The notes under the pieces: model-generated | Seen by the model: the letters and a program-made list of their open reading frames with translations, nothing else | Told to the model about the DNA's origin: nothing | Databases searched by the model: none | Part shown: positions 17,755-26,021 of the stretch, one piece after another | Position numbering within the stretch: the stretch's first letter is position 1 | Layout: every line of letters starts with the position of its first letter | NCBI RefSeq assembly: GCF_024701975.1 | Contig: NZ_JANLNM010000001.1 | Location: 124,001-188,000 of the forward strand | Direction of reading: 5' to 3' | Length of the DNA: 64,000 bases | Origin: Variovorax sp. ZS18.2.2 | GTDB taxonomy: Bacteria > Pseudomonadota > Gammaproteobacteria > Burkholderiales > Burkholderiaceae_C | Position numbers and translations under genes: made by a program

Positions 17755-18930
17755 TCAGCGCGCGGGCGGCACCGTGATGCTCGCGGGCGCCATGAACAGC
17801 AGGTCGGGATTGACCGTGTCGAGCAGGTGCCCATGGACCGGCATGAAGTTCGTCAGGCCGCGCGCCATGACGAGATCGGCCATCTCCCTGTACTTGAAGT
17901 CGGGCCCGACCCACAGCCGCATCTCGCCGCGCTGCACCTCGCCGGTCGAGGGCGAGGTCGGGCGCTCGAAGCTCAGCAGCGTGAGCAGCTCGAGGATCAG
18001 CTCGGGGTCGTCGGGCTGGTCCACCAGGCCCCCGGGCAGCACGTACACGCGCAGGGGCTCGCGCAGGTCCTTGCCGTCTTCGCCGCGCACCTTGACCGTG
18101 ACCTGGCGGAACTCCAGCGGCTTCTCGCCATTGACCATGCGCGCTTGCATGGCCTGCACTGGCCGGGAGGCGTCTGCGAGCTTCTGCAGCTCGGGCTCGC
18201 CGATGAGGCGCGTGGCGGCCTGCGCATTGATCTGCTGCGCCACGCCGTTGGCATTGCGCAGGTAGTAGCGCGAGAGCGCGAGTTCGCGCGAAGGCAATGC
18301 GGGCGCACGCTGCGCGACCAGCCGCGCGGTGCTGTCGACGCTCGCGAGCAGGTTGCGGTGCTGGTCGATGTCGACCGGGCGGCGGTAGGCGCTCGGCGGC
18401 AGTTGCAGCGCCTTGGCCTGGATGAGGCTGGTGCGATCGACCTCGACGGCCGCCGTGTAACGCGCGGCCTGCGCCATGTCGACGCGCGCGCGGGGCTGCA
18501 ACGTGGTCGCGGGCCGGCTGGTGGCCGCCTCGGGCACGAAGGCCGACACGCGCGTCTGCGCGGGAATGCGGTTGGTGGTGGTGACCTGCGGGTTCATCGC
18601 ACGAAAGGCCTCGACCGTGGGCCGGTCGGCCACCACGCCGCGGCGCTCGAGGTACTGCTTCACCGTCTGCTGACGCGGCACGATCTCGACCTGGCGGACG
18701 ATGCCGGTGTCGCGCGGCGGGCGCAGCGCCGCGGTGGCGGGCACGTGGCGTTGAGGTGCCGACCATTGCGCCGCGGGTGGTGCGCGGTCGGGGCTGCGTT
18801 CCAGCGGAATGGCGGTAGCGGCGCGGTCGCTGCGCACCATGCGCGTGGTGGGCTGCGCGAGCGCATCGCCCATGCTCGTTGCAAGCAGGGGGAAAAGCAG
18901 GAGAACAGGAAAGACCGGCAGGACCCGCAT
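17755..18930 (-). CDS. Secreted protein of unknown function with a LysM-like segment
   Basis: A 391-residue exported protein. The start at 18930 opens a signal peptide (MRVLPVFPVLLLFPLLATSMGDALAQ); upstream in-frame codons lack these features. Residues ~80-125 (VKQYLERRGV ... VEAFRAMNPQV ... RIPAQTRVSAFVPE) resemble a LysM repeat, which would bind peptidoglycan; this is a weak match by eye. The rest is soluble, Arg/Ala-rich and unrecognised. It is first in a three-gene unit with the membrane protein and the cysteine amidohydrolase, consistent with a cell-wall function. Confidence 0.65.
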   Translation of the reverse strand: MRVLPVFPVLLLFPLLATSMGDALAQPTTRMVRSDRAATAIPLERSPDRAPPAAQWSAPQRHVPATAALRPPRDTGIVRQVEIVPRQQTVKQYLERRGVVADRPTVEAFRAMNPQVTTTNRIPAQTRVSAFVPEAATSRPATTLQPRARVDMAQAARYTAAVEVDRTSLIQAKALQLPPSAYRRPVDIDQHRNLLASVDSTARLVAQRAPALPSRELALSRYYLRNANGVAQQINAQAATRLIGEPELQKLADASRPVQAMQARMVNGEKPLEFRQVTVKVRGEDGKDLREPLRVYVLPGGLVDQPDDPELILELLTLLSFERPTSPSTGEVQRGEMRLWVGPDFKYREMADLVMARGLTNFMPVHGHLLDTVNPDLLFMAPASITVPPAR

Positions 18931-19027
18931 GGCGCCTTCTCCATCTGGGACGACGGAGGCCAATCTAGGCGTCGGCGGTGCGCCGCGCATCCATCGAACG
19001 CGGGATGCGGCGCCGCCGTGCGTTGTA

Positions 19028-19089
19028 GGCACGGCCGGCGGCTAAGCCATCCGGCCTGTGCCGGCGGCGCGAATGAGGTCCTAGGACCT
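19028..19089. other. Hairpin plus perfect 14-base palindrome in an intergenic gap
   Basis: The gap between the secreted-protein start (18930) and the DUF3299 stop (19101) holds two symmetrical elements. First, GGCAC-GGCCGG at 19028-19038 pairs with CCGGCC-T-GTGCC at 19051-19062 (one bulge), with GGCTAAGCC in the loop. Second, AGGTCCTAGGACCT at 19076-19089 is a perfect palindrome. No T-run follows, so a classic terminator is not obvious; a protein-binding site or transcript-end structure is possible. Confidence 0.5.
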
Positions 19090-19100
19090 ACAGAAAAAGA

Positions 19101-19739
19101 TTACTTGGCGCCGCCCGAGTACTTGGTGACGCTGCTCGCGCTCACGTGGTAGCCGCTCACGCCCATCATCGAATCGTTGCGCTGGGTCTGCAGCTTGCCG
19201 GTGACCCACACGGTGTCCATCGCGCGGAACTTGGCGCCCTTCTGCGGAATGACGTGCAGGATCTGATTGGCCGGCGGCGGCGGCGTGTGGATGCAGGCGC
19301 CGAAGTAGGGCACCAGCAGGAACTCGGTGACCTCGCCCTTGGCTTCTTCGAGCGGCACGATGAAGCCGGGGATCTTGATCTCGGCGCCGTTCATCGCCGG
19401 GTTGGTCGGTGCGTTGTTCGACACCTCCTGCATCTTCATGAGCAGCTGGTTGGCGCGCGGGTCGCCGTCGTCCAGCGCGCTCAGGTCCATGCCCTTGAAT
19501 TCCTTGGCCGGGTCCCAGTCCTTGGGCACCAGCTCTTCCCAGGTGATCTGGCGCGGCTGGCCCGGCGTGCCCTTGGCGACGACCGGTGCAGCGGTCTTGC
19601 CGCCGAGCGGGTTCGATGCGGTGGTGTCCTTGGGGGCAGGGTCGGCGGCCCACGTTGCCGCTGCGAGGCCGGCGCCGGCCAGCAGCATTGAAAGGCGACT
19701 GAAAGCCGTGATCGTGGGAGTCTTCTTTGCGATGCGCAT
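19101..19739 (-). CDS. DUF3299 domain protein, exported
   Basis: A 212-residue exported protein. The signal peptide ends near AAATWAADP (residue ~31). The DUF3299 core is clear: ITWEELVPKDWDP, DLSALDDGDPRANQLL, IKIPGFIVPLEE, FLLVPYFGACIHTPPPPANQI and a final GYHVSASSVTKY. The Cys-x-His in GACIHTPPPP is conserved in the family and could bind metal. It follows the permease by 3 bases. In gammaproteobacteria similar genes accompany DUF2796/ZrgA and an ABC exporter-like pair in zinc-responsive clusters, so an auxiliary metal-handling role is plausible. Confidence 0.88.
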   Translation of the reverse strand: MRIAKKTPTITAFSRLSMLLAGAGLAAATWAADPAPKDTTASNPLGGKTAAPVVAKGTPGQPRQITWEELVPKDWDPAKEFKGMDLSALDDGDPRANQLLMKMQEVSNNAPTNPAMNGAEIKIPGFIVPLEEAKGEVTEFLLVPYFGACIHTPPPPANQILHVIPQKGAKFRAMDTVWVTGKLQTQRNDSMMGVSGYHVSASSVTKYSGGAK

Positions 19740-19742
19740 GGT

Positions 19743-21005
19743 TCAAATCCTCGGTGAGAGGCCATCGGCCAGTGAGAGCCTGTAGGCGCGAATGCCAGGG
19801 AGCAAGCTTGCCAGCCAACCTGCGACCAGCAGGCTCGCCATCAGCAGCCATTCGTTGAGTGTAGGTTCCGAGAGGCTCAATGTCAGCCCGAACTGCGACT
19901 GCAGCCACGGCGAGAGCAGGGCGATGCCGAGCACCGCCATCACCACGCCCAGGGCCACGCCCAGCACGGTGACCATCGCGCCTTCGAGCGCGAGCAGTGC
20001 CAGCACATGGCGCAGGCCCGCGCCCACGGCGCGCAGCACGGCCAGTTCGCGCCGTCGTTCGTTCAGGCCTGCCATCACCACGGAGACCAAGCCCGCGAGG
20101 CTAACGAGCGCGACCAGCGCCGACATCAGCAAGAGCGCGTTCTCGCCGATGCCGATCACGCTCCACAACTCGTCGAGCGCCACACCGGGGAGGATGGCCA
20201 TCAGCGGCTCGCCGTTGTAGGTGGAAATCCAGCGCTGCACGCCGAACACCGCGGCGCGGTTCTTCAGGCCCACGAGCGCGGCCGTCACGTTCTTGGGCGT
20301 GAGGTCGAACTTGCGCACTTGCTCGGCGGGAATCTTCACGCCCGGCATCGGCGCGCCGCCCACCCATTCGAGGTGGATGGCTTCCATGGCTTCGAGGCCG
20401 ATGTGCACCGTGCGATCCACCGGCGTGCCGGTGCGCGCGAGCACGCCGACCACGGTGAAGGGCTTGTCGGCATGCTCGGCCACGTTGAGTTCGCCGCTGC
20501 CATGCGCGAGCGTGATCTTCTGGCCCACGTGGTAGCCGAGCTTGTCGGCCACTTCCGCGCCGACCACCGCATCGAAGAGTTCGCTGAAGGGCTTGCCTTC
20601 GCGCAGCTTCAGCAGTTGCTTGTCGCCATAGCGAAAGCGCGTGAAGTACTCGGGCGAGGTGGCCAGCACCGCGAAGCCGCGGTGCGAATCGCCCAGCGAC
20701 AGCGGCACGACCCAGTCGACGCCCTGGTGCGCGGCCAGCGCCTGCACGCTCTTCCACGAGATGTTGTTGGTGGCCGCACCGATGCGGAACACCGAGTACA
20801 GCAACAACTGCGTGGAGCCGGTGCGCGCGCCGACGATGAGGTCGGTGCCCGAGACGGACGAGGCGAAGTTTTCGCGCAGCTCGGTGCGGATGCGTTCGAC
20901 ACCGAGCAAGAGGAAGGTCGAGAGCGCGATCGAGAACACGGTGAGCGCGAGCGTGAAGCGGCGGTTCCAGGCGCTGTGCCACGCAATGGAGAAGAGCGCC
21001 CGCAT
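19743..21005 (-). CDS. FtsX/MacB-type ABC transporter permease (Zrg-like system)
   Basis: A 420-residue permease with the type VII layout: an N-terminal helix (LALTVFSIALSTFLLLGV), a large periplasmic MacB-like core domain (residues ~45-280; SGTDLIVGARTGSTQLLL, FAVLATSPEYFTRFR) and three C-terminal helices ending LPGIRAYRLSLADGL. Such permeases usually do mechanotransmission or extraction rather than classic import. The start is ATG 21005; upstream codons have no family match. It is 55 bases after the ATPase and 3 before DUF3299. It should work with the ATPase and the DUF2796 protein. Confidence 0.9.
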   Translation of the reverse strand: MRALFSIAWHSAWNRRFTLALTVFSIALSTFLLLGVERIRTELRENFASSVSGTDLIVGARTGSTQLLLYSVFRIGAATNNISWKSVQALAAHQGVDWVVPLSLGDSHRGFAVLATSPEYFTRFRYGDKQLLKLREGKPFSELFDAVVGAEVADKLGYHVGQKITLAHGSGELNVAEHADKPFTVVGVLARTGTPVDRTVHIGLEAMEAIHLEWVGGAPMPGVKIPAEQVRKFDLTPKNVTAALVGLKNRAAVFGVQRWISTYNGEPLMAILPGVALDELWSVIGIGENALLLMSALVALVSLAGLVSVVMAGLNERRRELAVLRAVGAGLRHVLALLALEGAMVTVLGVALGVVMAVLGIALLSPWLQSQFGLTLSLSEPTLNEWLLMASLLVAGWLASLLPGIRAYRLSLADGLSPRI

Positions 21006-21060
21006 CAGTAGACCTCCGCGCTGCGCGCTGCGGTATTCGCCTTGGGAGCGGCCCGGCGGC

Positions 21061-21807
21061 TCATGCGTCCACCGCCATCGCTGTCGATGCCGCCCGGTTG
21101 ATCTCGGGCAGCAGCACATGCCGCGCAAAGCGCTGCGCGATGCGCTGGTCATGGCTCACGAACACGAGCGCGCTGTGGTTGACCGCGCAGGCCGTCAGCA
21201 GCACGTCGAGAAAGGCTTCGCGCCGGTCTTCGTCGAGCGCGGAGGTGGGCTCGTCGGCAATCACCACCTCGGGCTGGCCGATGAGCGCGCGCGCCGCGGC
21301 CACGCGCTGCTGCTGGCCCACGGAGAGCTGCAGTGCCTGGCGCTTCCAGAGGTTGCGGTCCAGGCCCATCTGGTCGAGCAGGTGCTCGGCTTCTTCGCGC
21401 GAGCTGCCGTTGCGCGCAGCCTGCGCCTCGCGCCGGCCGGAGAAGCGGCAGGGCAGGAGCACGTTGTCGAGCACGCTCAGGTAGGGCAGCAGGTTGAACT
21501 GCTGGAAGATGTAGCCCACGTGCGCCACGCGGCTGCGGTCGCGCGCCGCACCCGAGAGCTGCGACCAGTCGTGCCCCAGCAACGTGACGCGGCCCTCGTC
21601 GGCCACCAGCACGCCGGCCAAGAGCGACAGCAGCGTGCTCTTGCCGCAGCCGCTCGGGCCATGCAGGAACACCGATTCGCCGGCGGTGATGCGGAAGGCC
21701 TCGATGTCGATGCAAGGCGCCTTCACGCCGGGCCATGCGAAGCGCAGCGACTCGGCCGCGAGCACGACGCGCAGGGGCGTCGAGTCGGCCTGCGAAGCGG
21801 TGCTCAC
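21061..21807 (-). CDS. ABC transporter ATP-binding protein (LolD/MacB-like)
   Basis: A 248-residue ATPase. Walker A is GPSGCGKST (about residues 50-58), the Q-loop is IFQQFNLLPYLS, the signature is LSVGQQQR with Val in place of the usual Gly, and Walker B is VVIADEPTSALDED. It resembles LolD/MacB ATPases that drive FtsX-like permeases. It starts 4 bases after the DUF2796 stop and is followed by the permease, forming a DUF2796-ATPase-permease-DUF3299 module. Confidence 0.92.
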   Translation of the reverse strand: MSTASQADSTPLRVVLAAESLRFAWPGVKAPCIDIEAFRITAGESVFLHGPSGCGKSTLLSLLAGVLVADEGRVTLLGHDWSQLSGAARDRSRVAHVGYIFQQFNLLPYLSVLDNVLLPCRFSGRREAQAARNGSSREEAEHLLDQMGLDRNLWKRQALQLSVGQQQRVAAARALIGQPEVVIADEPTSALDEDRREAFLDVLLTACAVNHSALVFVSHDQRIAQRFARHVLLPEINRAASTAMAVDA

Positions 21808-21811
21808 AGTG

Positions 21812-22402
21812 TTACTTGCCCCAGCTCAGACGCGCGGGCTGGGCCGCTTGCGCGCCCGCGGGGCGCTTGAGCTGGCGCTTGAACTGGCCCTGCGACGAAG
21901 CGATCTGCGAATCGATCTGGCGCAGCCCCTTGAAGGCGCTGAACAGGTTCAGGTCGATGAACTTCGCGGCGGCCGCATTGGTGCAGTTGAAGGAGAAGGT
22001 GGCGTCCAGGTCGGCATGTCCCGGAGGTTCGTTCGGATCGGGTTTGCCGAGGCCGAGCGCGCCAGAGCGCAGGTCGACCGGGCCGAGCTTGCAGTTGGCC
22101 GCAGGGTCGATGGCAAAGAGCTTGTCGGCCGCGCGCAACTGGGCGACGGCGGCTTCGACGGTGGCCTTCTCGGCATCGGTCTTCGGGGCGCGTTCGAAGC
22201 CGACGATGTTGTCGAGCGGGGATTCCATGTCGATGACCACCGTGGGGCCGTCGATGGCCACGTCCAGCTTCATCTGGCCGTGCACATGGGCGTGCTGCTG
22301 CTGGGCTTGCGCGGAGAGGAACGGGGTTGCTGCGAACAGTGCGGCAGCAAATACAGAGGGGAGTGCGAGACCGGAGATGCGTCGGAGTCGGATGTGTTTC
22401 AT
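21812..22402 (-). CDS. DUF2796 (ZrgA-like) periplasmic zinc-binding protein
   Basis: A 196-residue exported protein. After the signal peptide (cleavage near AQAQ, residue ~34) comes a His-rich start (QQQHAHVHGQMKLDVAIDG), the signature of DUF2796/ZrgA proteins. Cys and His residues further on (NCKLG, GHADLDATFSFNC) could add metal ligands. ZrgA proteins are zinc-regulated periplasmic proteins linked to zinc uptake. Its ATG overlaps the sulfurtransferase stop by 4 bases, and the ATPase follows at once. Zinc is inferred from the family; no Zur box was identified. Confidence 0.85.
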   Translation of the reverse strand: MKHIRLRRISGLALPSVFAAALFAATPFLSAQAQQQHAHVHGQMKLDVAIDGPTVVIDMESPLDNIVGFERAPKTDAEKATVEAAVAQLRAADKLFAIDPAANCKLGPVDLRSGALGLGKPDPNEPPGHADLDATFSFNCTNAAAAKFIDLNLFSAFKGLRQIDSQIASSQGQFKRQLKRPAGAQAAQPARLSWGK

Positions 22403-23307
22403 GGTTCTGCGCCTTGCCGGGTCGGCAGCCCCGGCGTGTTGCTCCATTCGCTCCAGCTGCCGGCATAGAGCGCGGTCGTCCCGAGCCCGGCGATCTGCAT
22501 CGCAAGCAGGTTGGGCACGGCGCTCACGCCGCTGCCGCATTGGTGGACGACTGTCGCCGCATCGCGTCCCGCGAGCAGCGCTTCGAACTCGGCACGCAAT
22601 TGCGATGCCGGCTTGAACTTGCCGTCGGGGCCGAGGTTGTCGGCGAAGGGCCGGTTCAGGGCCCCGGGGATGTGACCGGCAATCGGGTCCAGAGGTTCCA
22701 CCTCGCCGCGATATCGTGCACCGGCCCGTGCGTCGATCAGCTGCTGGTCAGCTTGGCCGAGCCGACGCAACACGGTGTCGGTAGTCACAAGCTTCGCAAT
22801 CGGCTCGCTTTGTACGAAATTCGACTGGAAGCGCGCGGGCTCCTCGCGGTCGGTCACTTCGCCGCCCGCGGTTTGCCAGGCCTGCAGGCCGCCGTCGAGC
22901 ACGGCCACCGCGTCGTGGCCCATCCACTTGAGCATCCACCACAAGCGCCCGCAGTAGTTGGCGCCGTTGCGGTCGTACACCACCGCCTGCATGTCGTTGG
23001 AGAAGCCGACGCTGGAAAGCCACGCCGCGAACTTCTCACGGCTGGGCAGCGGATGGCGCCCCCCCGAGGCGGGCACGCCGTCTTCCTGCGCGACCACCAC
23101 GTCGCCATGGGCGCCGGGCACGCCATGCTTGGCGCTGAGATCCGTGTCGAGATTGGCGTACTGCGCGCCCGGAATGTGGGCCGCGGCATAGAGCTGCGGG
23201 CCGGCCTCGGGCTTCATGAGTTCGAAGCTGCAGTCGAACACCATGAAGGGTGTGTCGCCGGCCTGCAGTTGCTGGAGTTGTTCGACGCTGACGAGGGTGG
23301 TGTACAT
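22399..23307 (-). CDS. sseA: Sulfurtransferase, thiosulfate/3-mercaptopyruvate type (SseA-like)
   Basis: A 302-residue protein of two rhodanese domains. The N-terminal domain is inactive-type (VFDCSFEL, AHIPGAQYANLDTDLS), while the C-terminal domain has the active-site loop HQCGSGVSA with Cys257. The CGSGV loop is typical of 3-mercaptopyruvate sulfurtransferases rather than thiosulfate rhodaneses. It moves sulfane sulfur to cyanide or thiols in the cytoplasm. It overlaps the ZrgA-like gene by 4 bases and follows the EamA transporter by 29 bases, so it belongs to that operon; a reason for the link to zinc handling is not evident. Confidence 0.88.
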   Translation of the reverse strand: MYTTLVSVEQLQQLQAGDTPFMVFDCSFELMKPEAGPQLYAAAHIPGAQYANLDTDLSAKHGVPGAHGDVVVAQEDGVPASGGRHPLPSREKFAAWLSSVGFSNDMQAVVYDRNGANYCGRLWWMLKWMGHDAVAVLDGGLQAWQTAGGEVTDREEPARFQSNFVQSEPIAKLVTTDTVLRRLGQADQQLIDARAGARYRGEVEPLDPIAGHIPGALNRPFADNLGPDGKFKPASQLRAEFEALLAGRDAATVVHQCGSGVSAVPNLLAMQIAGLGTTALYAGSWSEWSNTPGLPTRQGAEP

Positions 23308-23336
23308 GGTCGTGGTCTCCTTCGGAGGGGTTGTCT

Positions 23337-24269
23337 TCAGTGTTCTTCGGCCGGCGCCTTGGGCACCGCCCGCTGGCGCAGCACGGTGGCCGCGATGCCG
23401 CTCACCACGATGAGCGCCATGCCGGCCCATCCGGTGGCATCGATGCGGTCATCGAACACCACCACGCTGTAGAACGCCGCGAAGATGATGCCCGAGTACT
23501 GCAGGTTGGCCACCACGAGGGTTCCGGCTTCTGTCTTGGCGGTGGCGTAGGCGCGCGTCATGCAGAGTTGCCCGAGGGCGGCGAGCAGGCCGATGGGCAG
23601 CAGCCACAGCGCATGCTGCCACGTCCACGAACTGCTGCCCGAAAACCCGGTGGCCGCCGTGGCGAATGCGCCGGCCACGGCTGAGCCGACCGCGAAATAG
23701 AACACCGTGCGCAGCTCGGGCTCGCCAATGCGGGAGAGCGCAACCACCTGCATGTACGCGAAGGCGGCCGTCAGGCCCGACAGCAGGCCGAGCATGCCCG
23801 CGAAGCCTTCGTTGCCGCTGACCGTGGGCTTGAGCATGAGCACCACGCCGATGAAGCCCGCCAGCACCGTCATCGCGAGCGCGCCCTGCAGCGGCGGCTT
23901 GGCCACGCGGCCATCGCGTCCGGGCACCGGCACCCACGCAAGCAGCGCGCCGCCGATGAGGAAGGCCGCGACCCACACGCTGCTCATGTAGTTGAGCGTG
24001 ACGGCGGTGGCCAGGGGCATGTGGGCGATGGCATAGAACCATGCGCCCAGCGAGATCACGCCGATGGTGCTGCGCCAGGCGTGCATGCCGGGGTATTTGG
24101 TGGCGAGCGAGACGCCGAGCTTGCGTGACAGCAGCCAGAGAAAAACGATGCCGATCAGGCCGCGCCCGAGCACCATCTCGCCGCTGTTGAACCACTGCGA
24201 TGCGATCTTCACCACGACGCTCATCGTCGCGAACAAAAAGGCGCCGAGCACCATCCAGAGCGCTTGCAT
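23337..24269 (-). CDS. EamA/DMT family transporter
   Basis: A 310-residue inner-membrane protein with ten hydrophobic segments in two homologous EamA halves (LGAFLFATMSVVVKIASQ opening; TEAGTLVVANLQYSGIIFAAFYSVVVFDDRI in the second half). DMT proteins usually export metabolites or amino acids. It starts just after a probable terminator that closes the Rieske oxygenase gene and is followed 29 bases later by the sulfurtransferase, so it likely heads the sseA-zrg operon. The ribosome site upstream of 24269 is weak. Confidence 0.88.
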   Translation of the reverse strand: MQALWMVLGAFLFATMSVVVKIASQWFNSGEMVLGRGLIGIVFLWLLSRKLGVSLATKYPGMHAWRSTIGVISLGAWFYAIAHMPLATAVTLNYMSSVWVAAFLIGGALLAWVPVPGRDGRVAKPPLQGALAMTVLAGFIGVVLMLKPTVSGNEGFAGMLGLLSGLTAAFAYMQVVALSRIGEPELRTVFYFAVGSAVAGAFATAATGFSGSSSWTWQHALWLLPIGLLAALGQLCMTRAYATAKTEAGTLVVANLQYSGIIFAAFYSVVVFDDRIDATGWAGMALIVVSGIAATVLRQRAVPKAPAEEH

Positions 24270-24288
24270 CGTCTCTACTTCGTATGGA

Positions 24289-24317
24289 GGAAAAGAAGGC
24301 CCCGCAGGGCGCGGGGC
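24289..24317 (-). terminator. Intrinsic terminator after the Rieske oxygenase gene
   Basis: On the minus strand GCCCCGC pairs with GCGGGGC (24317-24311 with 24305-24299) around a 5-base loop, and the stem is followed by the T-rich CTTCTTTTCC at 24298-24289. It starts 11 bases after the Rieske stop at 24328. Confidence 0.7.
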
Positions 24318-24327
24318 GAGGCCGATG

Positions 24328-25470
24328 TCACGCGGGTTGCTGCATCGCGGCCTTGTACCACTCGTGGAACTGCTGCATGCCGTCTTCCATCGGGCTCTGG
24401 TACGGGCCGGTCTCGTTGTCGCCGCGCAGCATCAGCGCGCGGCGGCCGGCGTCCATGCGCTCGGCGATCTCGTCGTCTTCCACGCAGGTTTCCATGTAGG
24501 CGGCCTGCTGGGCCTCGACGAACTCGCGCTCGAAGGCGACGATTTCCTCGGGGTAGAAGAACTCGACCATGTTGAGCGTCTTGGTCGGGCTCACCGGGTG
24601 CAGCGTCGACACGGTGAGCACGTGTGGATACCACTCGACCATCACGTGCGGGTAGTAGGTAAGCCAGATCGCGCCGTACTTCGGCGGCTTGCCGTCGCGG
24701 TACTTGAGCAACTGCTCCTGCCATTTCTGGTAGACCGGGCTGCCCGCGCGGCCGAGGCGATTGGCGACACCCACGGTCTGCACGGAGTAGTTCTGGTTGA
24801 ACTCCCAGCGCAGGTCGTCGCAGGTGACGAAACTGCCCAGGCCCGGGTGGAACGGGCCGACGTGGTAGTCCTCGAGATAGACCTCGATGAAGGTCTTCCA
24901 GTTGTAGTTGCACTCGTGCAGCTCGACGCGGTCGAGCGTGTAGCCGCTGAAGTCGAGGTCGGCGCGGGGGCCGAGGCCTGCCATGTCGGCGGCCACATCG
25001 CGGCCGGTGCCGTCGGAATTCTTCTCGAACAGAAGGCCGTTCCACTCGGTGAGCGGGTAGTTGTGCAGGTTGAGGCACGGGTCCTGATCGAAATGCGGGG
25101 CGCCGATCAGCGTGCCGGTGGTGCGCGCATCGCTCGCGGCATAGGTCCAGCGGTGCAGCGGGCAGACGATGTTGCCGCCGGCCTGGTTGTCCAGCTGGCC
25201 GCGGCCCTGCAGGATCAGCGCCTGGCGATGGCGGCACACGTTGGAGATCAGCTCCACGCCCTTGGGCGTGTGGACCAGCGCGCGGCCCTGGTGCTCCTGC
25301 GGCAGGGTGTGGAAGTTGCCCATTTCGGGCACGGCGAGGCGATGGCCGACATAGCGGGGCCCTCGCGAGAAAAGGTTTTGCATTTCGCGGGCGTACAGGG
25401 CCTCGTCGAAATACGCGGAAACTGGAAGTTGGCTCGCGGCCTGCTGCAGTTGAAGACTTAAATCAGACAT
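24328..25470 (-). CDS. Rieske non-heme iron oxygenase, alpha subunit
   Basis: A 380-residue ring-hydroxylating-type oxygenase. The Rieske [2Fe-2S] ligands are Cys79-x-His81 (NVCRHRQ) and Cys103-x-x-His106 (CPLHRWTY). The mononuclear iron site is in YLEDYHVGPFH (His203 and His208). It would insert oxygen into, or demethylate, an organic substrate using electrons from a reductase not found in this window. The start is taken at 25470 (MSDLSLQL); a GTG at 25494 is possible, and neither has a strong ribosome site. It appears monocistronic, closed by a terminator. Confidence 0.9.
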   Translation of the reverse strand: MSDLSLQLQQAASQLPVSAYFDEALYAREMQNLFSRGPRYVGHRLAVPEMGNFHTLPQEHQGRALVHTPKGVELISNVCRHRQALILQGRGQLDNQAGGNIVCPLHRWTYAASDARTTGTLIGAPHFDQDPCLNLHNYPLTEWNGLLFEKNSDGTGRDVAADMAGLGPRADLDFSGYTLDRVELHECNYNWKTFIEVYLEDYHVGPFHPGLGSFVTCDDLRWEFNQNYSVQTVGVANRLGRAGSPVYQKWQEQLLKYRDGKPPKYGAIWLTYYPHVMVEWYPHVLTVSTLHPVSPTKTLNMVEFFYPEEIVAFEREFVEAQQAAYMETCVEDDEIAERMDAGRRALMLRGDNETGPYQSPMEDGMQQFHEWYKAAMQQPA

Positions 25471-25647
25471 GGAGGACCTGACCAAGCTCCCCACAGGGAG
25501 AGAAAAGGAAGTAACGGAAGGCGCCGGCTGAAAGAGTCAACGGCCCGAGAGGTGTGCTGGTTTTTGCCAACAAGAAGGGTTCGCATTGTACCCGGGGGCG
25601 TCTTTCAGCCCCCCGGCTTTTCACTGCGCTTTGCTTCGTGTAATTCG

Positions 25648-25686
25648 CCACCCCCCGAGGGGGAGGCGCGGCCCGCCTTGGGGTGG
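25648..25686. repeat. GC-rich interspersed hairpin repeat (REP-like)
   Basis: CCACCCC at 25648-25654 pairs with GGGGTGG at 25680-25686, and an inner CCCCC-GA-GGGGG hairpin lies at 25652-25663. GC-rich elements of this kind recur between genes in Comamonadaceae. It sits in the 284-base gap between the divergent Rieske and xseB genes; nothing else was recognised in that gap. Confidence 0.55.
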
Positions 25687-25754
25687 CCCGGCGGCGGCCG
25701 CCGTTCGATTCGGTCCCCGTCCTAAAATGCCCCGTTTCACCCACGTTCCGTTGC

Positions 25755-26021
25755 ATGCCCAAGGTGCCTTCCCCTTCCTCTTCCAGCCCGGCGGCCACGC
25801 CCGATACGGGGCCGTTGCCCGTCAGTTACGAAGCGGGGCTTCAGGAACTGGAACAACTGGTTGCAGAACTTGAATCGGGCCAGTTGCCGCTCGACCAGCT
25901 GCTGGGCAGCTACCAGCGCGGCGCCGCATTGCTTGCTTTCTGCCGCGACAAGCTGCAGGCGGTCGAAGACCAGATCAAGGTGCTCGACGCGGGCAGCCTC
26001 AAGGTCTGGACGGCCGAATGA
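25755..26021 (+). CDS. xseB: Exodeoxyribonuclease VII small subunit
   Basis: An 88-residue protein. The C-terminal 60 residues are the XseB helical hairpin: [30 protein letters not shown] followed by [23 protein letters not shown]. It combines with XseA to degrade single-stranded DNA into oligonucleotides. The Ser/Pro-rich N-terminal extension of ~20 residues is common in Burkholderiales. Its stop overlaps the ispA start by 4 bases (ATGA), the usual xseB-ispA-dxs order. xseA is not in the window. Confidence 0.95.
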   Translation: MPKVPSPSSSSPAATPDTGPLPVSYEAGLQELEQLVAELESGQLPLDQLLGSYQRGAALLAFCRDKLQAVEDQIKVLDAGSLKVWTAE

